Counted from the stretch's first letter, positions 24,027 through 31,841 are shown. The stretch is DNA of 40,628 nucleotides from an uncultured Collinsella sp. (GCA_900546455.1 URCS01000015.1:1-40628); one strand, 5' to 3'. The notes: generated by a model not told the origin, from the letters alone. Numbers and translations: made by a program.

Positions 24027-25779
24027 GGTCTAGGTATCCTCTCACGTCTGCTTCGTAGTCCTCGATAATCTGTGGTCCTGTCGCGCCAAATTCAATAACG
24101 GTGTCGCCCACCAGGTCAAAGAGCGCTTCGTTGATGCTATCGACGAGCATATCTTCGCTTTGGTCCGACCGCGCCACAGCCGATGCTGCCTGCGCCGCGT
24201 TCTGCTCGAGCAACGCACGAAGGTAGCCTTCTGCGGCGGGGACGAGTGCGGACGCGGTGTCGGCGGACATGGCCGTCGCGGGTGCGGGCGCTGGCGCGAG
24301 GAGCGGGGCTACGACGCCAAACTGCTCGGTTGAGATGGTCAGCTCGTCAGCCTCGTCCTGTTCTATGGGCGCCGCGACCGGCTCGACAATCATGTTGGCC
24401 ACGGGTTCGGCTTCCGGTTGCCCAGAGTCCGCTTCCTCGACATCCGCGGTCGTGTCGTCCTCGCGTTCCTCGTCGATCAAAAGCGCCTCGCGCGTCTGCG
24501 CGGCGGCACTTCGGATATGCCCCAGCTGGCTCAGGTCGATATCGATCTTGACGGGCTGGTGTGTGGCGTTCCACGAAAGCCATGCCACGATCTCGTCATC
24601 GATGATCTTGGCCAAATACTTGGGAACCTTTTCTTCCTTCAGGGGATGGCTGGGGTCCAACGCCAAGCGCAGGCGCTGGTCGCAGGCGCGCATTATCTCA
24701 CCGAGCTTACTACTCTTTTGTCTGCTGCCGTGGATGCGCATACACTCCCAAAAGCCGTTTTGGCAACGGTAGATATGGATGGGGTCCAAGCGGTATTCGC
24801 AGTCCTCGTGGCGCTCGGGCGCAAAGAAGACGGCCGAGGCAAACATGGTGTAGGGCATGGCCGTCTCCTCCCCAAACAAGCTCGCTACGATGCCGGTCTT
24901 TCGGTGCGTGTCATAGTAGCGCGCCATGCGGACATATACGGCGCATGCCACATGGCGAAGGTCGAGATGGTGCCCGCGGTCGAGCCTTGAGTTATTGAGG
25001 TTGTACGTGGAGAGTGCGTTGATGGCGGCCATGAGCCGCTCCTCGCGCGCCTCGTCAGGCGGAAGGGGGAGCGTGGGCTCTGAGGTTTTGCGACGCTTAG
25101 CGGTTTGACCGGACGGCGCCTGCGCGGGCGCAAGGTCTCGAGCCGCGCGTCGCAGCTCGATAAGGGCGTTATCGAACATGACGGTTTTAGAGTCGCGAAG
25201 CAACCTAGGGTCGAGCCCGTGGAATACGGCGTAATCCTGCAGCCACACGCGCGCAAACCGGTCGATGCCGGGCTCAAAGGCGCGATAGGCACCCCAAAAC
25301 GCCTTGATCTTGTCAAAGCCATCGAGCGGATCATCGACGCCAATGCCGCAGATCAGCTCATAGAGATATAAGAAGGCAAAGGATGTAGACGTTTCCTCGA
25401 TATTGCCGCGGCGCACCTGGGCGCGCCAGGTAAAGTAGCCGCGCAGTTGTCGATCGCTCATGGCGTTGTAGGTGGGAAAGTACGACTTGAAGGTGCCGTT
25501 GTAGGGGCAATCGTCCTCGAAGTTGGCCATCAGCAGGCCCTGGCGGTAAAAAAGCTCCGCCTCTGAAAGCCAACGCCCCGCACCGCCCTTGGGGTCGTCT
25601 TGCCAGCGCGATATCTCGCGCATCTTGCGGTACTGGTCGGGGAGGAAGTTCTGCATCTGACGGCCGGTCTTGAGAATCGGCTCGTCAGCATAGATTTTGT
25701 TTGAGAAGCGGGCGGACTGATGGGTCCGGGCCTCGGCCATAATGCGCTCAATGAGCATCTTGACGTCCTGGTCGGCCAC
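24019..25779 (-). CDS. TerB-N/TerB-C domain protein, first gene of operon
   Basis: A 586-residue protein with a TerB-N domain (about 65-215: W70, AELFYRQGLLM, the PTYNAMSDRQLRGYFTWR block, FLYLYELI) and a TerB-C domain split by an acidic linker (about 410-440 and 545-586: INEALFDLVGDTVIE, EDYEADVRGYL). The region between is helical, with a basic KRRK patch at 228-231. The metal-binding TerB domain proper, often found between the two, is not evident. TerB-N/C proteins occur in tellurite-resistance-type stress loci and beside Lhr-like helicases and ATPases. The start is a GTG behind GGAGAGGAGAGG. Its role here is inferred: a scaffold or sensor for the ATPase and helicase encoded downstream. Confidence 0.85.
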   Translation of the reverse strand: MADQDVKMLIERIMAEARTHQSARFSNKIYADEPILKTGRQMQNFLPDQYRKMREISRWQDDPKGGAGRWLSEAELFYRQGLLMANFEDDCPYNGTFKSYFPTYNAMSDRQLRGYFTWRAQVRRGNIEETSTSFAFLYLYELICGIGVDDPLDGFDKIKAFWGAYRAFEPGIDRFARVWLQDYAVFHGLDPRLLRDSKTVMFDNALIELRRAARDLAPAQAPSGQTAKRRKTSEPTLPLPPDEAREERLMAAINALSTYNLNNSRLDRGHHLDLRHVACAVYVRMARYYDTHRKTGIVASLFGEETAMPYTMFASAVFFAPERHEDCEYRLDPIHIYRCQNGFWECMRIHGSRQKSSKLGEIMRACDQRLRLALDPSHPLKEEKVPKYLAKIIDDEIVAWLSWNATHQPVKIDIDLSQLGHIRSAAAQTREALLIDEEREDDTTADVEEADSGQPEAEPVANMIVEPVAAPIEQDEADELTISTEQFGVVAPLLAPAPAPATAMSADTASALVPAAEGYLRALLEQNAAQAASAVARSDQSEDMLVDSINEALFDLVGDTVIEFGATGPQIIEDYEADVRGYLDHE

Positions 25780-25817
25780 CGCCCTCTCCTCTCCCTATAC
25801 GGTGTCGGTGACCTCAT

Positions 25818-25847
25818 ATCATAGCACAGCATCAAACAGATGTTCGA
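25818..25847 (-). promoter_or_regulatory. Candidate promoter of TerB-BrxD-helicase operon
   Basis: On the minus strand TCGAAC (25842-25847) and TATGAT (25818-25823) are separated by 18 bp, 38 bp upstream of the GTG start. This is the only reasonable promoter seen before the operon. Confidence 0.45.
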
Positions 25848-25868
25848 GATACCGCTATGTAGATAGAC

Positions 25869-26585
25869 TTAGAACAGAAGGGCGTAGATGACGGCTATGA
25901 CGACGGAGGGGAGCATGTTGGCCGTGCGGAAGGTCTGAGGACGGATGAGGTTGACGCCGACGCAGAAGATGAGCATGGAGCCCACGAGCGAAAGACTGTC
26001 GAGTGCCGCGGCGGTCATGATGGGGGAGAGTGCGCCGGCAAACAGCGTGATCGTCCCCTGGAACACGGCGACGGGCAGGGCCGAGAAGATGCAGCCGCGG
26101 CCGAGCGAGGCCGTCATGGTGCAGACGATGATGCAGTCCAGTGCGCCCTTCAGGGCGAGCGTGGACCAGTCACCGAGCAGGCCGTCCTGAATCGATCCCA
26201 CGATGGCCATGGCACCGATGCACACGGTGAGCGATGCCGAGACAAAGGCGTTGGTGAACTCGTTGTCTCCCTCGCTTCCGGTTTTGCGCTTGAGCCATTC
26301 GCCGAGGTTTTCGATGGCAGCTTCCAGGTTGATGGCTTCGCCGATGAGCGATCCGAGGGCAAACGAGACGATCAGCATAGTGGTACCGGTGGTCGACAGG
26401 GCGCCGCCGTCGATAACGAGCATCTTTTGCATGGTGCCGCCCAAGCCGATAAACAGGACGCACAGCCCCGATGCTTTCATGAGCGTGTCTTGGATGCGCG
26501 GTGTGATAAAGCGACCGCCCGCTAATCCCAAAAGACCGCCTGCAATCAAAAGCGCGACGTTGATGATCGTTCCCAAACCCGGCAT
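25869..26585 (-). CDS. DUF554 integral membrane protein
   Basis: A 238-residue protein of the DUF554 (YdfK/YqgA) family with about six or seven membrane helices and glycine-rich loops. The start INVALLIAGGLLGLAGGR and the internal GSIQDGLLGD segment are characteristic. The function is unknown. The ATG at 26585 with GGGAGGA upstream is preferred; the open frame extends 19 codons further without support. It is transcribed toward the TerB operon from the same strand but is 90 bp away, and the operon has its own promoter candidate, so cotranscription is uncertain. Confidence 0.85.
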   Translation of the reverse strand: MPGLGTIINVALLIAGGLLGLAGGRFITPRIQDTLMKASGLCVLFIGLGGTMQKMLVIDGGALSTTGTTMLIVSFALGSLIGEAINLEAAIENLGEWLKRKTGSEGDNEFTNAFVSASLTVCIGAMAIVGSIQDGLLGDWSTLALKGALDCIIVCTMTASLGRGCIFSALPVAVFQGTITLFAGALSPIMTAAALDSLSLVGSMLIFCVGVNLIRPQTFRTANMLPSVVIAVIYALLF

Positions 26586-26655
26586 GGATCCTCCCGTATT
26601 GATGCCACCTTGGCAATCGTAGCAGAATAGAACGCAGGGCATATTGCGACTTGTC

Positions 26656-26679
26656 TAATACGTTATATGAGTGGTATTA
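26656..26679. promoter_or_regulatory. Inverted repeat TAATAC-N12-GTATTA
   Basis: A 6-bp inverted repeat lies in the gap between the DUF554 start and the upstream 470-residue gene. It could be an operator for the DUF554 gene. It has no T run. Confidence 0.3.
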
Positions 26680-26703
26680 AGTCTGGCGTACAGCGGTTAA
26701 GCC

Positions 26704-28116
26704 TTAGGTTGTCGTCGGAACGTAGGGATAGTATTCAAAGCGTAGCGTCATCAGCCGTTGTGGGGACTCGATGCCCGCGGCGATGATATCGGCATCTCGG
26801 GCGCGGTCAAACCCTTCAAGTTCAATCTGGTACGAGACATCTTCCATAATGTCCAGACGTCGCCAGGCCAGGAGCGTGTCGCCATCGAATTCCAAGGTTT
26901 TGCTTCCATCTGGGGCAACGGCGTATAGGCGCAGCTTGGCAGTGGTTGCAGGGTCGACGATCGTGATCTTCTTGATTTCGTTCCGAGTATTCTTGGCGCC
27001 TAACAAGGTGAGCAATGTTGGTGCTACGATTTCGCCCGATGGCAAAAAGACGACCTCGACGGACTCGGGAAATGCGATGATAGCCGACTTGCGGACGGGC
27101 TGATTGGCGGCGGCAACTTCGATGTTCGCGGCGTCGACGGTCGTCGTGTGGTCGAGTGCGGTGAGCATGCAGCAGTTGCCCCCATCGACATCTTGAGGCG
27201 TAGCAAGGCCTAGGCCGTCCTCGAGTTGGGGATCGTTTGACTCGATAGCAGTTTCATCCGGTTCCTCTGAAGGGGCGGAGATGTCGTTAGCCGACAGTGA
27301 CGCGCTATCTGCTTTATCCTCTGTTATGGCTGCGTTCGTGGTCCCATCTTTTGATGGGAAGGCCATTTCGTTCAATGCAAAGGGAGCAATCCCGATGGCT
27401 CCAGCTCCATTCCATTCCATTTCGAGGAGCGCCGGGTCGGCAAGTACGCGCTGCCTGTCTTGCGCCTGGACATCGATCTCAATAGGGCAGAGTTTCGCCC
27501 CTCGAGTAAGGCTGAGCGACCCGTTTTGCTTATCGTCTTTGATTTTGGCGCCTTCGGCATTGTCGTCGTAGAACAGCAGGGGAGTCTCTCCCGTTGCGAC
27601 GGCCTCGGTGTTGGTTTTGGTTATCCGCAACGATGCCGTGAATGAGAGAGTGGGCTGCGCGCCGTCGGTGTGCGAGGCAACGCAGCCCAGGCATACACCT
27701 CCTTCTTCTTTGAAAAACGTGCTGTCGAAGGCGACCTTCGCTTCGTTCGCCGAGTCATCGACCGAAGCGATGTCGATGCGTAGCTCCAAATCGCAAGGAT
27801 CGTCATCTGCATCGAGCACAGCCGAGCGCCACGTGCAGATGGCGCATCCTGCCTGGGAGCCGTTCGTCTTGTCCGAACGCTTGATATCCACGACTATCGA
27901 GCCGTCCGTGTCCTGGCGAAGGCACCCCAAGGTCGAGACTGTTGCCTGCGTGAGCGAAAAGCGCTTGCACGCAATGGCGCTCGACGGGTCTGGTGCGGGG
28001 CTTAGGGCTGCTGGCAAGGAGTCCGCCATGACGGGGGTCGCCCAAGCGGCGACAGGCGTTCCGGTTGCGAGTGCGCCGCAGAGCGCGACGGCGGGCAAAA
28101 GGTTCTTCGATGCCAT
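26704..28116 (-). CDS. Secreted Cys-rich surface protein, unknown family
   Basis: A 470-residue protein with a clear Sec signal peptide (hydrophobic 7-24, likely cleavage after AWA at about 26). The middle contains two CxxC pairs (91/94 and 142/145), isolated cysteines at 50, 65, 108 and 210, and a vicinal Cys315-Cys316. An Asp/Glu/Ser-rich stretch (about 265-312) precedes a beta-rich C-terminal domain (about 340-465). That domain's FPESVEVVF...GEIVAPTLLT pattern resembles the 199-residue protein encoded upstream. No LPXTG tail or membrane anchor is present, so it is released or held by partners. It is last in the five-gene minus-strand locus, with AAGGAGA before its ATG. The function is unknown. 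Confidence 0.7.
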   Translation of the reverse strand: MASKNLLPAVALCGALATGTPVAAWATPVMADSLPAALSPAPDPSSAIACKRFSLTQATVSTLGCLRQDTDGSIVVDIKRSDKTNGSQAGCAICTWRSAVLDADDDPCDLELRIDIASVDDSANEAKVAFDSTFFKEEGGVCLGCVASHTDGAQPTLSFTASLRITKTNTEAVATGETPLLFYDDNAEGAKIKDDKQNGSLSLTRGAKLCPIEIDVQAQDRQRVLADPALLEMEWNGAGAIGIAPFALNEMAFPSKDGTTNAAITEDKADSASLSANDISAPSEEPDETAIESNDPQLEDGLGLATPQDVDGGNCCMLTALDHTTTVDAANIEVAAANQPVRKSAIIAFPESVEVVFLPSGEIVAPTLLTLLGAKNTRNEIKKITIVDPATTAKLRLYAVAPDGSKTLEFDGDTLLAWRRLDIMEDVSYQIELEGFDRARDADIIAAGIESPQRLMTLRFEYYPYVPTTT

Positions 28117-28155
28117 GGGGTCTCCTTGCTTTATATTGTGCGAGCTGGTTGTGTC

Positions 28156-28416
28156 TTATTGCTGGTTGCGTTTGATGCACAGTCCGAGGCCGGTGGCTCC
28201 CGCGCCCGCTGCAGCGACGCTTGCTGCCAAGAGCTGCTTTTTGTCGCCTGTCTGCGCCAACGGTTCCTGGTGGTTGCCGCGGTCGAGCCCCGAGAGGTCG
28301 ACCGTCACTTGCGTGGCGGCCTGAGCCTGTTCTTGCTGGGCAAAGGCCATGGCTGGCCCAAACGCTAGGATGCTGACGGCGGCGGCCAGGGCGATCACCT
28401 TATGCCGTGTGCGCAC
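28156..28416 (-). CDS. Very small sortase-type surface protein (LAQTG tail)
   Basis: From the chosen GTG this is an 86-residue precursor: a signal peptide (to about AMAFA) and a short linker with TQVTVDLSGLD. It ends in LAQTGD, a hydrophobic helix and a KRNQQ basic tail, the layout of a sortase substrate with Ala in place of Pro. After both cleavages only about 35 residues remain, too small for a normal adhesin. The frame is open to a TTG at 28446, but a GTG at 28416 gives a standard signal peptide and overlaps the upstream gene by 17 bp. No sortase gene lies in the window. Its role may be to cap or anchor the neighbouring secreted proteins. Confidence 0.65.
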   Translation of the reverse strand: MRTRHKVIALAAAVSILAFGPAMAFAQQEQAQAATQVTVDLSGLDRGNHQEPLAQTGDKKQLLAASVAAAGAGATGLGLCIKRNQQ

Positions 28417-28999
28417 CGGGCTCGACCGTCCAGGTGATTGTTGCAACTTGATCGCCTTCGCCGGTTACGTGGAAGATGTCGCGCGTGACGCGGGCGACAT
28501 TTCCGCTCGTCTTGAGCTTGATCTTGTCCGAACCGCCGGCAATACCCTGATAGCCCATATCAAAGGTTGCGTTTTTGGAAAGATCGATTCCCGTTCCCTG
28601 CATTGCGGCACTGGCGTCTTGGAGCGCGCCTTCGGGACCGACCTTAAAGTCGATGGAGTTCTGAGCGGTTCCGGTCTTCGCGTCGGCGGCAATGGTCCAG
28701 GTGTTCATGGCATCGATCTTCATGTTGGTGACATGGATGCCGTAGGCCGAAAGGTTGTCGATGGTGGTTGCATCTTCTGAGGGGCCCTGAAGCGTGCCGT
28801 CGGCCTTGGCGACGAACGGAATAACCGTCGGAACTTTGAAATTAACGTTGTCGATCTCGGTCTTGACCATTACCTTCGTGCTTCCAACACGCCCGGCTGC
28901 CATAGCTGGCGTCGGGGCGGCGCCCATTGCGAGCGCGAGCGCGAGCCCTGCGCCCACGACGAGCGCTCTGGCTCCGTTCATGTTCCTGGTGATGTCCAT
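28400..28999 (-). CDS. Secreted beta-rich surface protein, unknown family
   Basis: A 199-residue protein with a signal peptide (hydrophobic about 14-33, cleavage near AMA) and a beta-rich mature part. The mature part begins VMVKTEIDNVNF with VPTVIPFVAKADG and ends TITWTVEPG. This layout resembles small secreted proteins of Gram-positive gut bacteria that occur in multi-gene surface loci, though I cannot name the family. The ATG has AAAGGA upstream. It sits between the membrane-anchored 169-residue protein and the LAQTG protein, overlapping the latter, so it is cotranslated with it. No catalytic motif is seen. Confidence 0.7.
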   Translation of the reverse strand: MDITRNMNGARALVVGAGLALALAMGAAPTPAMAAGRVGSTKVMVKTEIDNVNFKVPTVIPFVAKADGTLQGPSEDATTIDNLSAYGIHVTNMKIDAMNTWTIAADAKTGTAQNSIDFKVGPEGALQDASAAMQGTGIDLSKNATFDMGYQGIAGGSDKIKLKTSGNVARVTRDIFHVTGEGDQVATITWTVEPGAHTA

Positions 29000-29019
29000 G
29001 GTCGTTCCTTTCTATTCGC

Positions 29020-29036
29020 CGCGGGCCGTCCCCGCG
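29020..29036 (-). promoter_or_regulatory. Intra-operon stem-loop CGCGGG-N5-CCCGCG
   Basis: A 6-bp GC stem lies in the 90-bp gap before the 199-residue gene, 20 bp upstream of its start codon. With no T run it may tune mRNA stability or translation within the surface locus. Confidence 0.4.
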
Positions 29037-29089
29037 ATGATTGGACGAGTGTTGGTGACTGCGCGCAATGACACAGCGGGCGTTAGGGG

Positions 29090-29599
29090 CTAGCTCTCGG
29101 CCTGTTCCACCCGGACCTTGACGCGCGTCGGATTGCCGTGGTTGTCATGGGTCTTGGTGTCGAGTGCCTGGATTTCGATATACGCTTCGCCTTCCTCGAT
29201 GTTGCCGGCGGGACACGTCTCGACCGTCTTGCCGGTCTCGACGATGCCGGACTCATAGATGGTTTCGTCGTTTTGAATGACGCGGAATCGCTGGGGAAAC
29301 TTGTTGTCCTGGACGTTTTGCACGTTGACGCGCAACTTGCCGCCTTCCTGCAGCTGGGCGACCGGCGCGACCGAGATCGTCATCATGTTGTCGCGGACGA
29401 TGGCGTCGAGCTCATCTTGGATTTCTTGGCGCGATTTGCCCTCGGCCGTCGTGACCGAGGCGCCCGCTTCGGGTACGGGCTGTGTCTGCCAGGCGTACAA
29501 GCCTACGGCGACGAGGGCGCAGACGATAGCCAAGCAGACAGCGATGAGTTTCTTGCGATGTCCCGGACTCGCGAGCCGGGGCAACTTCTTCGCGCTCAT
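29090..29599 (-). CDS. Membrane-anchored surface protein, unknown family
   Basis: A 169-residue protein with a basic N-terminus, one membrane helix (about 18-37) and an extracytoplasmic domain. The domain starts with a helical SRQEIQDELDAIVRDNMM segment, then a beta-sandwich-like region (ISVAPVAQL to VKVRVEQ). The same DNMM-ISV pattern is familiar from small anchored proteins of Gram-positive gut bacteria found with secreted partners, but I do not know a defined function. Its start overlaps the stop of the upstream 98-residue gene by 4 bp (ATGA), showing translational coupling. It may act as the membrane base for the secreted proteins encoded downstream. Confidence 0.7.
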   Translation of the reverse strand: MSAKKLPRLASPGHRKKLIAVCLAIVCALVAVGLYAWQTQPVPEAGASVTTAEGKSRQEIQDELDAIVRDNMMTISVAPVAQLQEGGKLRVNVQNVQDNKFPQRFRVIQNDETIYESGIVETGKTVETCPAGNIEEGEAYIEIQALDTKTHDNHGNPTRVKVRVEQAES

Positions 29600-29892
29600 G
29601 CGGCGTCCTTGGTGGTGTAGACGCGTGCGAACGTGGACGGGTCCGCTCCAAAGAGCATGTGAAGCATCAGACGGCGCGAGTAGACAAGCTCATCGAAGTC
29701 GGGAGGGAGCTCGATGTCGTGGACGCGTGCGATGTGGTGGGCGAGTGCCGAGAACGACTCGGGGTCGCAGATCACATCGGTAGTGACGTGGTAGACCGTC
29801 GTGTCGGGGAATGCCTCTTCTTCGAAAGGCAGGAGATGGGGATCGTCGTCGACTTCGATGGCGACACCGTACTGGGGCCAGTAATATGCCAT
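29596..29892 (-). CDS. Small cytoplasmic protein, DUF559-like nuclease-domain relic
   Basis: A 98-residue protein without signal or membrane segment, starting MAYYWPQYGVAIEVDDDPH. The opening WP-x-x-x-x-AIEVD and the following FPDTTVYHVTTDVICDPESF resemble the strand-helix core of DUF559/Vsr-like nuclease domains that are common in Coriobacteriia. The second catalytic position (E-x-K/D) reads EVDDD here and the usual D-H-R helix is shortened. I infer a diverged, probably inactive or regulatory form. The ATG at 29892 follows GGGAGG; the upstream open frame is not used. It is first in the surface-protein operon, coupled by a 4-bp overlap to the membrane-anchored protein gene. Confidence 0.6.
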   Translation of the reverse strand: MAYYWPQYGVAIEVDDDPHLLPFEEEAFPDTTVYHVTTDVICDPESFSALAHHIARVHDIELPPDFDELVYSRRLMLHMLFGADPSTFARVYTTKDAA

Positions 29893-30237
29893 AGGAACCT
29901 CCCTGCTTCTGGGGCCAAAACTTCTATCGGTTTGGCTGTCGATGCCGACCGTATCAGCCACTACTTGACCAAAAGCTGACCAAATGCTTGACGGATTCGC
30001 ATCGTCGCAGGTAGTAGGTGGTAAAAAATACTTCAACATTTTTTGAGCGCCAATTTCGCGATCGTTGGCGGCAAAGCGATATGTGTCAAAAACATCGCCT
30101 GCCGAGATGTAGCGGCCGCTCGCCGAATTGCACGAACGTAAAAATCCTCAATTATGGAGACGGTCTCGAACACGTCAACGAAACGATGCGGTAACATCTC
30201 CCTGCAAACACTGTAGTTAGCTAAAGGGGAGTTCTGC
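29893..30237. promoter_or_regulatory. Divergent control region with three repeat elements
   Basis: This 345-bp gap separates the surface locus from the lactate dehydrogenase operon. It holds three spaced copies of CTTGACCAAA-like sequence (29964-29998, 11-12 bp period), an inverted repeat CGCCAA-N11-TTGGCG (30048-30070), and a weak promoter TTGCAC-N18-TTATGG (30128-30157, plus). GAGAC-G-GTCTC (30157-30167) lies near the expected start of transcription. The palindromes suggest that the dehydrogenase operon is repressed by a dimeric regulator. The regulator is not encoded next to it. Confidence 0.4.
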
Positions 30238-31839
30238 ATGTCTGCAACTATCAAACCCTTCACCGATGAGTTCGAGGAATACGGTCGCGACGAGTCTCGC
30301 TCGTCGGGCGAGGCCTCGAGCATTTCGTTTCCAACATCGGAAGACGAGGTGCGCGCTATCTTGCGGCAGCTCCATGCCGACGGTGTTTCGGTGACTGTCC
30401 AGGGTGCCCGAACGGGCCTCGCTGCCGGCGCCGTGCCTCATGGCGGGCATATCCTCAACACCTCCCGTATGAATCGCTACCTAGGCCTTCGCCGCGATGA
30501 CGAGGGCCACTTTCTCTTGCGTGTTGAGCCCGGTGTCGTGCTGTCCGAGTTGCGCAAGCAACTGGGCAAGAAGGTGCTTCCGACCGCAGGCTGGGACCAG
30601 ACATCGCTTAAGGCTTACGAGGAATTCCAGGAAGCCCCCGAGCAATTCTTTCCTACCGATCCCACCGAGGCATCTGCCTGCCTGGGCGGCATGGCGGCAT
30701 GCAACGCCTCTGGCGCCCGTAGCTACGCTTACGGCCCCATGCGCCCCCACATCACAGGTCTTCACGTCGCGCTGACCGATGGCGACCTGGTCGAGCTTCA
30801 GCGTGGCGAGGTTTTTGCGCAGGGTCGTCGCCTTTCGCTCGTGACAACGGAAGGCCGTGCACTCGAGCTTGATCTTCCCGCCTACACCATGCCCAAGACC
30901 AAAAATGCTTCGGGCTATTATGTTGCGGACGATATGGACGCCATCGACCTCTTTATCGGCGCCTGCGGAACGCTTGGCGTTATCACCGAGCTCGAGATTA
31001 CCCTGCAGGAGGCGCCTGCGGTCGTTTGGGGCGTGAGCTGCTTTTTCGATAGCGAAGACAAGGCCGTGTCCTTTACCGATTCCGTACGCCCCGTCCTGTC
31101 CCACGCGGCTGCCATCGAGTATTTCGATGAGGGCGCCCTGGATATCCTACGTCGCCAGCGCGAGCAGTCGACGGCGTTCGCCTCGCTGCCGGCGCTCGAC
31201 AAAGAGGCCAAGGTCTGCGTCTACGTGGAGCTCGACTGCGATGATGAAGCCCAGGCGACTGAGGAACTGTATCACCTGGGGTGGGTATTGGAGCTTGCGG
31301 GCGGCAGCGACGATGCGACCTGGGTCGCGCGCACCGAGGTCGATCGCGAGTGCCAGCGATTCTTCCGCCATGCGGTGCCCGAGAGCGTCAATATGCTTAT
31401 CGACGAGCGTCGTCGCACCGACCCCACCATCACCAAGCTGGGCTCGGACATGTCGGTGCCCAACGCACGCTTGGCCGATGTCGTCGCCCTCTATCGACGT
31501 ACATTGGCCGAAAGCGGGCTCGAGTCTGCCGCTTGGGGACACATTGGTAACAACCACCTGCATGTGAACATTCTGCCGCGCGATGCGCAGGATTACCGCC
31601 GCGGCGGCGAGTTGTTTGCCCAGTGGGCCTCCGAGGTTACGGCTATGGGCGGCGCCGTCTCTGCCGAGCACGGCGTCGGCAAGATCAAGGCGGGTTTTTT
31701 GGAGACGATGTACGGCCACGAGGCCATGGTCGAATCGGCGCGGCTCAAGCTCCAGCTCGATCCTGCCGGGCAGCTGGGTCGCGGCAACCTGTTTTCGGAG
31801 AAGCTCTTGGATGAACTCGTCCAGAAAGGGGGCGCGTGA
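30238..31839 (+). CDS. FAD-linked 2-hydroxyacid (D-lactate type) dehydrogenase
   Basis: A 533-residue flavoprotein of the GlcD/LctD family. The N-terminal PCMH FAD-binding domain (about 25-235) shows GARTGLAAGA (56-65) and DPTEASACLGGMAACNASGA (141-160). The C-terminal FAD-linked oxidase domain shows GHIGNNHLHVN (about 434-444), AEHGVGKIK and LDPAGQLGRGN. It oxidises a 2-hydroxyacid, most likely lactate, and passes electrons to the Etf encoded directly downstream. The arrangement corresponds to LctD of the electron-bifurcating lactate dehydrogenase of Acetobacterium woodii. The ATG has GGGGAG upstream. Glycolate or 2-hydroxyglutarate cannot be excluded as substrate. Confidence 0.88.
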   Translation: MSATIKPFTDEFEEYGRDESRSSGEASSISFPTSEDEVRAILRQLHADGVSVTVQGARTGLAAGAVPHGGHILNTSRMNRYLGLRRDDEGHFLLRVEPGVVLSELRKQLGKKVLPTAGWDQTSLKAYEEFQEAPEQFFPTDPTEASACLGGMAACNASGARSYAYGPMRPHITGLHVALTDGDLVELQRGEVFAQGRRLSLVTTEGRALELDLPAYTMPKTKNASGYYVADDMDAIDLFIGACGTLGVITELEITLQEAPAVVWGVSCFFDSEDKAVSFTDSVRPVLSHAAAIEYFDEGALDILRRQREQSTAFASLPALDKEAKVCVYVELDCDDEAQATEELYHLGWVLELAGGSDDATWVARTEVDRECQRFFRHAVPESVNMLIDERRRTDPTITKLGSDMSVPNARLADVVALYRRTLAESGLESAAWGHIGNNHLHVNILPRDAQDYRRGGELFAQWASEVTAMGGAVSAEHGVGKIKAGFLETMYGHEAMVESARLKLQLDPAGQLGRGNLFSEKLLDELVQKGGA

Positions 31840-31841
31840 AG

